A stretch of DNA of 64,000 nt from Antennarius striatus (taxonomy: Eukaryota; Chordata; Actinopteri; Lophiiformes; Antennariidae). This document shows, piece after piece, positions 21,203 to 64,000 of this stretch. Position numbers and translations under genes: made by a program. How positions within the stretch are numbered: the stretch's first letter is position 1; the number at the start of each line of letters is the position of its first letter. The stretch is from NCBI RefSeq assembly GCF_040054535.1, contig NC_090777.1:7473501-7537500 (forward strand), in the 5' to 3' direction. The notes beneath the pieces were generated by a model, which saw nothing but the letters and a program-made list of their open reading frames with translations, had not been told where the DNA came from and did not search any database.

Positions 21203-23444
21203 TCAGTCGGTCAGTTCTGCAAGCCTCCTCTTCAGTTCAGTGTTCTCTCTATGCAGTATTTTATTCTGATGAAAAGAAAATAATTAGAAAAATGGGTCAC
21301 ACTGTTTAAAAATGCAATACTAAACATAAGAAAATATTTAAATTACATCAAAGCCTTGTCAATTTAATAATAGACCTTCATTGTCCCACAGTGGGGAAAT
21401 TTGTGATTTAACCATTAAAGTGAGAATCTATTAGCAATAAATTCAAATTAATTGTACATCATGACAACATAAAGTCAACCAAATGACAATGGCCAAATAT
21501 TTGCCAAGCTTTAATATGTATGAGGTCACCTTATGTCTGAGAGCCTCCACAATCAGATCTCGCCCTCTTGTCACACTTTCCTCCTTTTGAGAAGCTCGGA
21601 AGGCATCCCCAATAACTGACACTAGGACGTGGGACTGGATGATGGTCAGAAAATTCAATATTCCATTAATTGGATTAAACCTTGTTAAAAATCCAACTAT
21701 AACATATCTTGAATAAATTATATAATCACCATTATTCAAGATAGTGGTAATTATTTAGTGGTAATTGAACAAATGTTATTGAAATTGGTGAAGTAGTTTT
21801 TGTGTAACAGAGAAGACAACCTAACTCCAATGAAAACCTGGCCTTGGTGATTGCGTAGCTGATCAAAGTGTAGTGGGATACTCACAAACGTTTTGCTCTG
21901 GAACAGATAACAATGGTATGTGTTTGCAGCAGGGTGTCTCACAACATAGCCAAAAACTTTGGGTGAGGATGGTAAGACGGCGCAGAAGGAGATAGTGGAC
22001 AGAGGGCAAGTGTACAACAGGAACTGCAGAAAGCAAAGGCAAATGATTAAACGTATCCGTTTGTGTTCTTGGAGTAAGTTGTTCACTTTTGTAACACACC
22101 TTTGTTTTGTTTTCCAAAATGTCTACCCCACTCAGTGACAGGAAGAGATGGACTTTGCTCTTCTTTGCTGCCTTTTCAGTGGAGTATGGATCTGGCGTCT
22201 GGTGATGAGAGGGTAATGACTACATGCCATGCTTCTTCAAAAACATAATTTTTAAGTTAGCGAGTTCATCTAGAAATTGTCTTGTGAACATGGACACATC
22301 CAGATTATTTTTTAATGGGTTGGTCCAAATGTGGCACCAGCTCTCACCAAAACACTTCCATAATTTTTTTTTGCATTCAATTCTTTATATGACACGTTTT
22401 AATTTTAATTTAATACTTCAACTGTTTATTGTTGTGATATCCATTCACCACTGCATAGGTGGAAAGAGGTCTTTAAACCTGCAAAATATTTCTGGAGCTT
22501 TGCAGCAAAAAATTGTTGCAGCATCCTCTTAAACGGAAGAATATGGGGGTGTTTTTAATGCATGATCTATATACAGATCTTACACTAAGTCCAAATTGAA
22601 AAAATAATGTGAAATCCACCTGCACTCAGGTAAAAGCAAAAGCCTTTGCTGAAAACCTCCAGAAATGTTTTGTGAACTATGAAACGTAACTTATGCTTCA
22701 TGAACATGAGGGTTACAGTTGCTCATGATTTCTCAATATTTGTTTATGCTTTGTTAAGTCCTTTGCAAAAGATTGTACTTCCAAAAGTGGATGACATCTA
22801 AAATAACTAATGTGATGGTTTAAACTAGAGCCCAAGCTTTCACTAGATCCAGATTGATGTCCAACTAAAACATAATCCTCTATACTTCCAGAATCACTCT
22901 ATTATGTTTTGCTTTTTTTCAACGTTAAAAGAAGCACATGGGCTTTGGCTGCCATGTTAAAAGAGTTATATCATCCACACAAATATAAAGCTGTCAAATT
23001 ATTCCCTTTTAAAGTGAGGGGTAGAGTAACTAACTTGGATATGGGTGGTAATTACTGACCTTCAGACCCTGAGTCGCCTCCTCCAGGATCTGCAGGCCAT
23101 CAGGACGGACCACCTCAACTCTGCCGAGAAACTGTAGGTACGTGAGGGACATGACATGAAGTCAAGGGTGAACATCAGCTGGTTTCGTAATGTGGGAATA
23201 CACAATAGTACACTGTATGAATCTAATGATCGATTCTATACATACCGTCTTTACAGGGAATGTTAGTTTACATTTACATATTTACGTACAAGCACGTGTT
23301 AACGTATTAGATTGAGCCTTACCTCACTGTTATTAACCAGATTTTTCATCATGTTATTTTTCACATTCAGAAAGACTTTTAGGAATCGGCATTTACCTTC
23401 ACTGTAAAGGAGATCTCAGTATCATCTCCTGAAGTGTCACTCAT
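21203..23444 (-). CDS. Short PTB/PID-domain adaptor, GULP/CED-6-like, 174 aa
   Basis: Six exons join in frame: 23397-23444, 23060-23131, 22100-22198, 21886-22023, 21530-21634 and 21203-21265 (16, 24, 33, 46, 35 and 20 codons plus stop; every intron is phase 0). The product starts MSDTSGDDTEISFTVKFLGR. Residues about 10-142 form a PTB fold: FLGRVEVVRPDG (first strand), KVHLFLSLSGVDILENKTK, then STISFCAV, VFGYVVRHP, YHCYLFQS and a C-terminal helix SVIGDAFRAS. The last ~30 residues are a heptad-like Leu/Glu/Lys coiled coil (ILHRENTELKRRLAELTD). The order of motifs (FLG.VEV, KVEL-like, ILE.KTK, ISFCA, coiled coil) is that of GULP/CED-6 engulfment adaptors, which bind NPxY tails. Those have an N-terminal extension and a long C-tail of about 300 residues in total; both are missing here. 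PTB binding to NPxY receptors is inferred. All splice sites are GT/AG. A poly(A) signal follows at 21014-21019. I do not recognise a specific gene name. Confidence 0.88.
21365..21412 (-). repeat. Short LINE/SINE 3'-tail remnant
   Basis: The motif CATTGTCCCACAGTGGGGAA preceded by AATAATA also occurs at 33892-33955 after an (AAT)n run. It looks like the tail of a fish retroposon, here inside the last intron of the PTB adaptor gene. Confidence 0.45.
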
Positions 23445-24727
23445 TTTAACACGTCTAGTGCCAAGCTCAACACTGCTGAATGGCATAAAAGTGAGATTTA
23501 AGTGTTTGAATCACCTCAATCCTAAAATAAACAGCAAATTCATTTTACCTTTATGGAAGTATCTTCAACCAGAGCGAAGCTGCTTCTCACTACAGTCCAG
23601 TGTAAAGTCTACTGGAGTAAATGAGTAACTGCAATCTCTTTTATGGTGTTTTATTGGATATGTTATTGTGCCTGGAATTGTTATCAAAACATCTGATCTA
23701 TGTAGATGTGAAAATCACAAAATAAATGTATGACCTTACAGTAAAACAACATGATCAAGTAATCTAGAGCTTTTGTGGAGAAAAGCTTTGAAAAATTAGA
23801 TCAAAATTTAAAATAATTCCAAACTGGCAAAATGCAAAACTAAATTACAAATGTTGGACTATACAGTACTTACAATGAAAGATTAAAGCAAGAATTAGAG
23901 TTCCTTCCGACACCTTCACTTATTTTATTCCCTTTATGAGAGCATTTTTATTACAGTATTTAACATGGATGTAACTTCCTCCTTGAAAGAAACCATTTAA
24001 CAAATAGCACTTTTAAATAAATTCCTGAGTTGTCACAGAAAAGTTGTAGATAGCATTCACTTGAATAGTAGTGGAATACTTTGAGGGGTAAAATCATTGA
24101 AAAGTCAGAATATTTAAGAAAGTTTAATCAAAATTTGATGAGCAGCTGAGCCTGACATTCTGGTCGCAAGATTTGAATCAATAGATTAATCTCTATTCTA
24201 GTCATACCAAGAATTTTTTTTTCTTTCCAGGTTTAAAATAAACAATTGTGAAATTGGTGATTTGCAGTGTTTTTGTATATAAAACCTCAAATGCATGAAC
24301 TCAAATGCAAAAAAAAGGACACAAGAACTTGCATATTGGCAATATTTAATATTTGCATACAGTCATTGCTACTTCATCAATGCTCAATCATATATCTGTA
24401 TATTAGCAAGCACAAGGGAAGAAATCTAATGTGTGTATCACAGTGACCAGCATTATGGTCGACAATGAAAAGAAGCAACAGTGATGATGTTTATGTCAGA
24501 AACAGCATGAAGCCTTCTGCAAATATCTAAACGTGTTTACAGTCAGAAGTTTTAAATCCTGTCAGACAATTTAAAGAGATGCAGGGTTTTGGTCTCTTAT
24601 TTCAATTACTGATCAAACATTCTTTGATCACACACAGTAGCACACTATCATTCCTTCTCTCACGGCAGATGTAAGAGAAGGACTGATAGTCAGCTCACTG
24701 AAGTGATAGGTGAAAACACAGATCTTT
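23445..24727. other. Intergenic gap between the PTB adaptor gene and sars1
   Basis: AT-rich sequence with no recognised exon or transposon end. It must contain the promoter of the PTB adaptor gene and the 3' flank of sars1. I see nothing specific in it. Confidence 0.4.
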
Positions 24728-24733
24728 TTTAAT
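24728..24733 (-). terminator. Possible poly(A) signal ATTAAA of sars1
   Basis: TTTAAT on the plus strand gives ATTAAA on the minus strand about 200 nt after the sars1 stop. No AATAAA was noticed closer. Tentative. Confidence 0.3.
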
Positions 24734-24933
24734 GTTTCTGAAGAAAACGAAAGGAACATCTGAGATGAAGACCACCATCCCTCCAGAGAAAGATGAGACA
24801 GAAGCAGCCAAGCTTATAGAAAATGTCGATGTTAAGAGTTTATATCCCCCAGATTTAAAGCAAACCTGACCATGATCATCATATGTGGTTATATTCCATC
24901 ATGCTCTGAGTAGCAGCAAGGAGGCGCTGGAGT

Positions 24934-43258
<18,325 letters not shown>

Positions 43259-43633
43259 CTTTCCACGCTGTCAGAGCGACACACTGAGCTCACGGTGAGC
43301 CTCCTCCAACCCAAGTTGCCAGTTATTTTGGCTGAAGTCACTAAAACGTATTCCGGTGTATAGTTTGTAATTTAATATTAATTTAATACGCCAACTTTAA
43401 TAAAGGAATTGATTAAATAAGTATTTTTCGTCAGGTCACATTGATTTTTTTTTTTAAATTACAAAACGAAGGTCGGATAATTTTTTAATCAAGTGTGACG
43501 ACCTGTTGCAGCAGCAGTTTTTCTGTCGATCTCGATGGTGTCATTAAATTTACATTTAAATATGAAAACTCTTTACTGATGTGATAAAAAAAAGTAAGTC
43601 ACTTTCTCAAACACTGACCAAGTGTCTGAAAAG

Positions 43634-43870
43634 GAGATATTTCCCGTGTCCGGGTTCTCCGGCTTCCTCCCACCTCCAAAAGCTAGCGCTTCAGGTTGAT
43701 TGGCCGGTCCCAAATTGCCCGTAGGAGTGAGTGCGTGTGCCTGTTTGTATGTCTTTGTATGTGGCTCCGCGGTGCACTGGCGTCGTGCCCGCAGTGTCCC
43801 CCGCCTCACTCCCTATGCCAGCTGGGATAGGGTCCAGCTCCCCGTGACCCGCTACGGCGGATACAGAGGC
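43634..43870 (+). mobile_element. tRNA-headed SINE, family 2, head missing
   Basis: The body CCGGCTTCCTCCCACCTCCA, TTGGCCGGTCCCAAATTGCC and end AGCTCCCCGTGACCCGCTAC are in plus orientation. The tRNA-like head is lost. It lies about 0.4 kb upstream of the sars1 start codon. Confidence 0.7.
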
Positions 43871-43895
43871 AGTACATGACAATGATGACAATGAG

Positions 43896-44480
43896 GTTAG
43901 ACAGGAATCTCCATGGATGTGATCCATACAGTTTGGCGAGACAGAGATGGGAAGTGCGTACAGCAGGTTAGGGTGATTAAGGATAGGGATGGAAGAGTAT
44001 TGACGGGTGCCAGTAGTGTGATGGGAAGATGGAAAGAATACCTGTACTTTGAAGAGTTGTTGAGAGAGGAAAATGAGAGAAAACAAAGAATAGAAGAGGT
44101 GGCTGTTGTGGACCAGGAAGTAACAAAGATTAGTTAGGATGAAATGAGGAGAGCATTGAAGAGGATGAAGAGTGGAAAGGCAGTCATTTCTGATGATATA
44201 CCTGTGGAGGTATGGAAGTGTCTAGGAGAGCTGACAGTAGAGTTTCCGACTGGGTTGTTCAACAGCATCTTAGATAGTGAGAAGGTGCCTGAGGAATGGA
44301 GGAGAAGTGTACTGGTGCCCATTTTTAAGAACAAGAGGAGGTTTATGGATGTAGTGAAATAGGACATGAAGGTAGTTGGTGTGCGAGAACAGGATGCAGA
44401 AGATAGGGTTAGATGGAGACAATTGACTTAGAGTGGCGACCCCTGAAGGGAAAAGCCGAAAGAAAAAGAAGAAGATGCAC
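43896..44480 (+). mobile_element. RTE-type LINE, internally deleted
   Basis: Reads GASSVMGRWKEYL, KRMKSGKAVISDDIPVEVWK and PEEWRRSVLVPIFKNK, then jumps to DAEDRVRWRQLT near the 3' end. The reverse transcriptase core is missing. It ends AAAAGCCGAAAGAAAAAGAA. Confidence 0.75.
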
Positions 44481-44483
44481 ATA

Positions 44484-46090
44484 TATCCTTCAGCCTACAA
44501 ACAGTTAATTACCATAAACCTCCACAGACTTGGCACTTCCATTTTCTCTACTTAAAGATCAAGAATTTGATAAAATAATAAGGCAAGAATGGGCAGAGTT
44601 TTTAAAATATAATGAATTTCCTGATTCCTCTCTTTTCTTACTGTGGGAAAGTAGGAAGGCTTAATCAAGAGTAAAATAATATCATACTCCTCATACAAAA
44701 ACAAAACAAAACAAGAACAACAGATGCAGACAGAAATGGAGGAAAACTTCAAATTGATAACCAAGGATTATGTAATAAAGCCAAATGAAAATTTATAATC
44801 TGAACTACAAAATGCAAAGCTAAATCTTGACAATATTCTGTCAAAGGAAACATAATTCTTGCAACAACTGAGATATAACGATTTTGACCATAACAATTTA
44901 TCTGGCAAATTTCTTGCAAACTACTTCCAACGCAACAGAGAAAAATCTTTCATGGCAGCAATCCAGGATCCCTCTGGTAAATATTCCCAGTTACCTCAAG
45001 AAATGACATTTTTTAAATAGATATTACCATAGCTTGCATTCAACTACATAAACCTACCCAAACTAAAATCCAAAGACAGAGACATTGTAGACGGTTCACT
45101 GAGTACCAATGAATTACAGAGTGCATTAGATAGTATGCCAGCAGGTGAGGCACCTAGTCCACATGGTGTCCTTACTGAATTCCTCAAACATTTCTGGTCA
45201 GTTTGTGCCGCTTTTCTTCAGAGTACTAATAGAAATTTTAAAGTAATGGTTATATAATGGTATATAATATAATGGCCAATCAATGGTATATAATGTAATG
45301 GTTAATTCTTAACTTCCCTTCGGGGATCAAAACAGTATATTAAATTAAATTTTTTAAAAATTAAATTAAAATTAAATAAGTGGTCACGTTAATACAGCTT
45401 CAATGAATCGCTAATCAACACCAACACTAAAATTATATTTAAAGTACTTGCCTCCAGATTGGAGAAAATTGTTCCATCAATAGTTCACTATGATCAAATA
45501 GGATTTATTAAGGGTTGACACACTACCAACAATGTCAGAAGACTACTGAATCTGAAGGAAAGCAATTGCTATGTCACTTGACGCTAAAAAAGCCTTTGAC
45601 AAAGTTAATTTAACTTTTCTTTTCTCACTACTTCATAAAGTTGGCTTTGGTGAGTCGTTTATTCAGCTGGTATCAACTCTACATAACTCACCCAAGGCCG
45701 CAGTCACTACTAATGAGATAGTTTTCTCAAAATTTTACTTTAGAAAGGAGAACCAGACAAGAATGCCCTCTGACTGCCCTATGCAATATTTATTGAACCA
45801 CTGGCAGGAGCAATATGTCAAAATCCAAATATAAATACTAGATACCCGGGTATAAATATTTCTAATAAACTCTCAGAACTAGTAAACTTGAACTTCACCC
45901 CGCTTTCGGACAAAGTCTCTGGTGATCCAAGGTGTTGAAATAACCTTCCCATCTCCCTTCTGGGACGACTAGCTACTGTTAAAATGAAAATATTACCTCA
46001 AATCAAATTCTGGATCTTTAAGCAGAGAAAATTGAAGTGCCAAGTCTGCGGAGGTTTATGGTAATTAACTGTTTGTAGGCTGAAGGATAT
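44484..46090 (+). mobile_element. L1-like LINE fragment
   Basis: At 45571-45680: MSLDAKKAFDKVNLTFLFSL and GFGESFIQLVSTLHNSPKAA, the conserved L1-group reverse transcriptase; then PISLLGRLATVKMKILPQIK near 45950. Broken by stops. A SINE family 1 tail piece (CTTCGGGGATCAAAACAG) sits at 45300-45385. Confidence 0.65.
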
Positions 46091-46094
46091 CGGT

Positions 46095-46585
46095 GAATCT
46101 TTTTCTTTTCCTTTTGGCTTTTCCCTTCAGGGGTCGCCACAGCGAATCAATTGCCTCCATCTAACCCTGTCTTCTGCATCATCTTTTCTCACACAAACTA
46201 CCTTCATGTCCTCTTTCACTACATCATAAACTTCCTCTTTGGTCTTAAAAATGGGCACCAGTACACTTCTCCTCCATTCCTCAGGCATCTTCTCACTATC
46301 TGAGATGTCCTGCACCACTCTAACATACATGTCTGCCACTCCAGACTTCCTCATACAATACCACAGTTCCTCTCTTGGCACACTTTCATAGGCTTTCTCC
46401 AGATCTACAAAAACACAATGTAGCTCCGTCTGGCCTTCTCTGTACTTCTCTATCAACATCCTCAAAGCAAATACTGCATGAAACCATACTGCTGCTCACA
46501 AATGCTCACTTCTGCCCTTAGTCTAGCTTCCACTACTCTTTCCCATAACTTCATTGTATGGCTCATACATACCTACATACATATA
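46095..46585 (-). mobile_element. RTE-type LINE fragment
   Basis: The minus strand reads [39 protein letters not shown], then a deletion to PEEWRRSVLVPIF, and the 3' end DAEDRVRWRQLIRCGDP. It shares a small deletion after GFM with the copy at 53487. Its 5' side joins an L1-like C-terminal piece. Confidence 0.75.
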
Positions 46586-46589
46586 TTGT

Positions 46590-47940
46590 ATAAAATGGGC
46601 TTTTCTAAATAAGATGCATGTACCCAATGCACACAGAACACAATCGACCCTTTCATGCCCTTTGGCTATGTTCACTCGTTCATCATATTTGGGTATCAGT
46701 CACTCAGAAAATGTCCTCTAAGTTGGACAGCACAATTCCACAATCTCCAAACATCTGCTTAGTTGGTGATCAAACAGATATGGTCTTACCTCACGCTCAA
46801 TTCCAGCCTACGCTCTGGCTCCTGTCATTGCCAAAAAAAACCATTTTGATCAATTGGAAAGATAAAAGAGCCCTAAACATCACCCATTGGTTAAATCTCC
46901 TCATTGATCACATTTCTGTGGCCCAGGGCCTGGTTAGGGTGGGCTGTGCGTTGCCTTCCTTCCCCGCTGTGGTTCCGTGGTGTTGTGTCTCTAGGTTGCT
47001 GTTGTCGGGGGGTGGGTTGATGGTGTGGGACGGTTTCCGTTGATCAGTGGTCTTCGATGGTGTTGATAATCACTGCACTACCTGTGGCAGGGTTGGGGTC
47101 TTGGTGACCATGGCCGGGCTGGGTTGTGGGCTTGGGCTGATCGGCCGGCTGTGATGCCGGTCCCTGGTACATCCCAGTCCATGCAGGCTGGGCCCACACC
47201 AGATTGCCTCCTAATGTTCACCTCACATATCTCACACTGCACTGTACTTGTTGGCACATATAGGGACACCACAGTTAGGGCTTTGGGAACAGTTGGGGGC
47301 GAGAATGGTGGGCACTATTGTGGGGTGGATTGCAGTGCACTACAGCGTCGCTTCCTCCCCATATTATGTCCCACTTGTACCCCCTCACTCTTCAATTTTA
47401 ATGCAACACACACTCACACTTTGGAGGGGACTCTGCTCTGTCTGGGGAAGTCTGAACAGCACTGGGCTTCCCTCCAGACTTTTAATTACACAGGGTAGCA
47501 CTTTAACACAGGGTAGGGAGAATGCTTCCTCATCAGGGATCAGGGAGGGAAGCATATTAACAGGGAATTTAGTGGTGACTCTACATGGGATGGCACTTCT
47601 GGTGGGGCTGGGCCTTTGGGACCTGGGGCCTATGGCTGGGGACAACTCTGGTGGGGTCATTGGGGTCATGGAATTGTTGCGGGTGGTTGTTGATGATTGT
47701 CAGCGGTTGCCGGTTAGGGGTCGCTGGTTATTGGTTGCTGCTGTTGACTTGTCGCGATGTTTACCGGGGGTGCGGCGCTGCTGTGGGGTTTGGGCGGTGT
47801 GTGGCCTGGCCCGGGGGTCGGGCTGCGGGGGGCTGGCTCAGGGATTCGGGGGAGATCCGGGATTGCCTGCCTGCCTGCCTGCATCCATCCATCCATCCAT
47901 CCATCCATCCATCCATCCATCCATCCATCCATCCATGTCC
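46590..47940 (+). mobile_element. L1-like LINE C-terminus and probable 3' untranslated part
   Basis: 46618-46920 reads HALWLCSLVHHIWVSVTQKM, IPQSPNICLVGDQTD and TILINWKDKRALNITHWLNL, the C-terminal segment of L1-group ORF2. The following G/T-rich kilobase has overlapping open frames in several phases but no conserved protein and ends in simple repeats. It probably is the LINE 3' untranslated part. Confidence 0.55.
47862..47936. repeat. (CTGC)n and (ATCC)n microsatellite
   Basis: About five CTGC units followed by about fourteen ATCC units, just beyond the expected end of the IL-17 receptor transcript. Confidence 0.9.
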
Positions 47941-48006
47941 TTCTGTCTGTCCTTCTGTTAGTCCGTGAGTATTAGAAGAAAAGACAAACACTTTGTTTCA
48001 CACAAT

Positions 48007-48012
48007 TTTATT
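48007..48012 (-). terminator. Poly(A) signal AATAAA of the IL-17 receptor gene
   Basis: TTTATT on the plus strand, about 470 nt past the stop codon at 48481-48483, in non-repetitive sequence. It implies a 3' UTR of roughly 0.5 kb ending near 47990, just beside an (ATCC)n tract. Confidence 0.55.
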
Positions 48013-48480
48013 GCAATGGCTATATGCATTATATAAAACAAACAAACAAAACTAATTTGATTAGAGTACAATAAAAAATGTCAGATAAAGCAAATGTGTG
48101 CATATAACATCAGCATTAAACATATTACCTTTCAATCCACTGTCAGTGTAGTGTATACTGTATTCATAAATAAATTATGAGATTGACTGTAAACATGTGT
48201 ACTCCACTCTGTAACTACTTCAAAATAACTTCAGTATTTTAGGATTGAATTGTTTATGTCTGTGAAACAGAAAACGACTGACAGATAAGAATGAGATAAC
48301 TTCACTGACCATAACACACAGCACCGAATGTAGCTTTTATGTACCTGTGTGCAGACACGGTATGTAGCACATTTCATAAAGGTGCACAACTGCTTCCATT
48401 TCAGCACTACTGAGTCACATTTCATTTCACTGATTAGTTGTTTAAGGGCTCTTAATGAAGTCAGAATAAATTCAATCATA

Positions 48481-64000
<15,520 letters not shown>

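Noticed and set aside
47248..47961. Overlapping 237-, 127- and 124-residue open frames on the plus strand
   Set aside because: They lie in G/T-rich LINE 3' sequence and run into (CTGC)n/(ATCC)n repeats; overlapping frames in different phases and no conserved motif indicate chance.

Overview
The window reads as a teleost fish chromosome. Protein-coding genes are split into short exons with GT/AG introns. The spaces between exons are packed with transposon families typical of fish: Tc1, pogo, hAT, Kolobok-like and Harbinger DNA elements, RTE, L1-like and L2/CR1/Rex1-group LINEs, a Ty3/gypsy element, and two tRNA-headed SINE families. No bacterial or viral gene organisation is present. The species cannot be named from the sequence alone.

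Four host genes were found, all on the minus strand and lying head to tail. (1) A TMEM106C-type lysosomal/endosomal membrane protein (exons 1-3 at 20095-8389; its 3' exons were not found and probably lie before base 1). (2) A compact six-exon gene (23444-21203) for a 174-residue PTB/PID adaptor that looks like a shortened GULP/CED-6 protein. (3) sars1, cytosolic seryl-tRNA synthetase (43258-24934). It is complete in 11 exons that join in frame to exactly 514 residues; the first intron is 11.1 kb. (4) An interleukin-17 receptor D-like receptor (from beyond 64000 down to 48481). It has extracellular exons, a single transmembrane exon and a SEFIR domain, but almost no cytoplasmic tail after SEFIR. 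The four genes have no obvious shared pathway.

Repeat layout. 316-6361: a pogo-like element, then a TA-flanked element holding a Tc1, a Harbinger piece, a SINE, a second pogo-like element and a 728-bp solo LTR. 8.5-19.9 kb (tmem106c introns): nested hAT elements, an RTE LINE, a decayed gypsy element, a long palindrome and an L2-type LINE. 26.6-43.1 kb (sars1 introns): a pogo copy and two inverted copies of one hAT family on either side of exons 2-4. The larger copy (32085-41895) contains a Kolobok-like element, which contains a LINE, which contains a SINE. 43.6-55 kb: inverted RTE/L1 duplications around the 3' end of the IL-17 receptor gene, plus a Tc1 copy with visible lesions. 56-63 kb (receptor introns): SINEs and two long (AC)n tracts that bracket a 39-nt exon.

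The most notable observations are the short GULP-like adaptor, the frame-neutral 39-nt receptor exon bracketed by GU repeats, the inverted hAT pair around sars1 exons 2-4, the triplicated exon-like unit and the antisense cysteine-rich ORF inside the Kolobok-like element, and a diverged inverted duplication carrying a diagnostic RTE/L1 junction. I saw no convincing wholly new system. The interest lies in gene-structure variants and transposon architecture.
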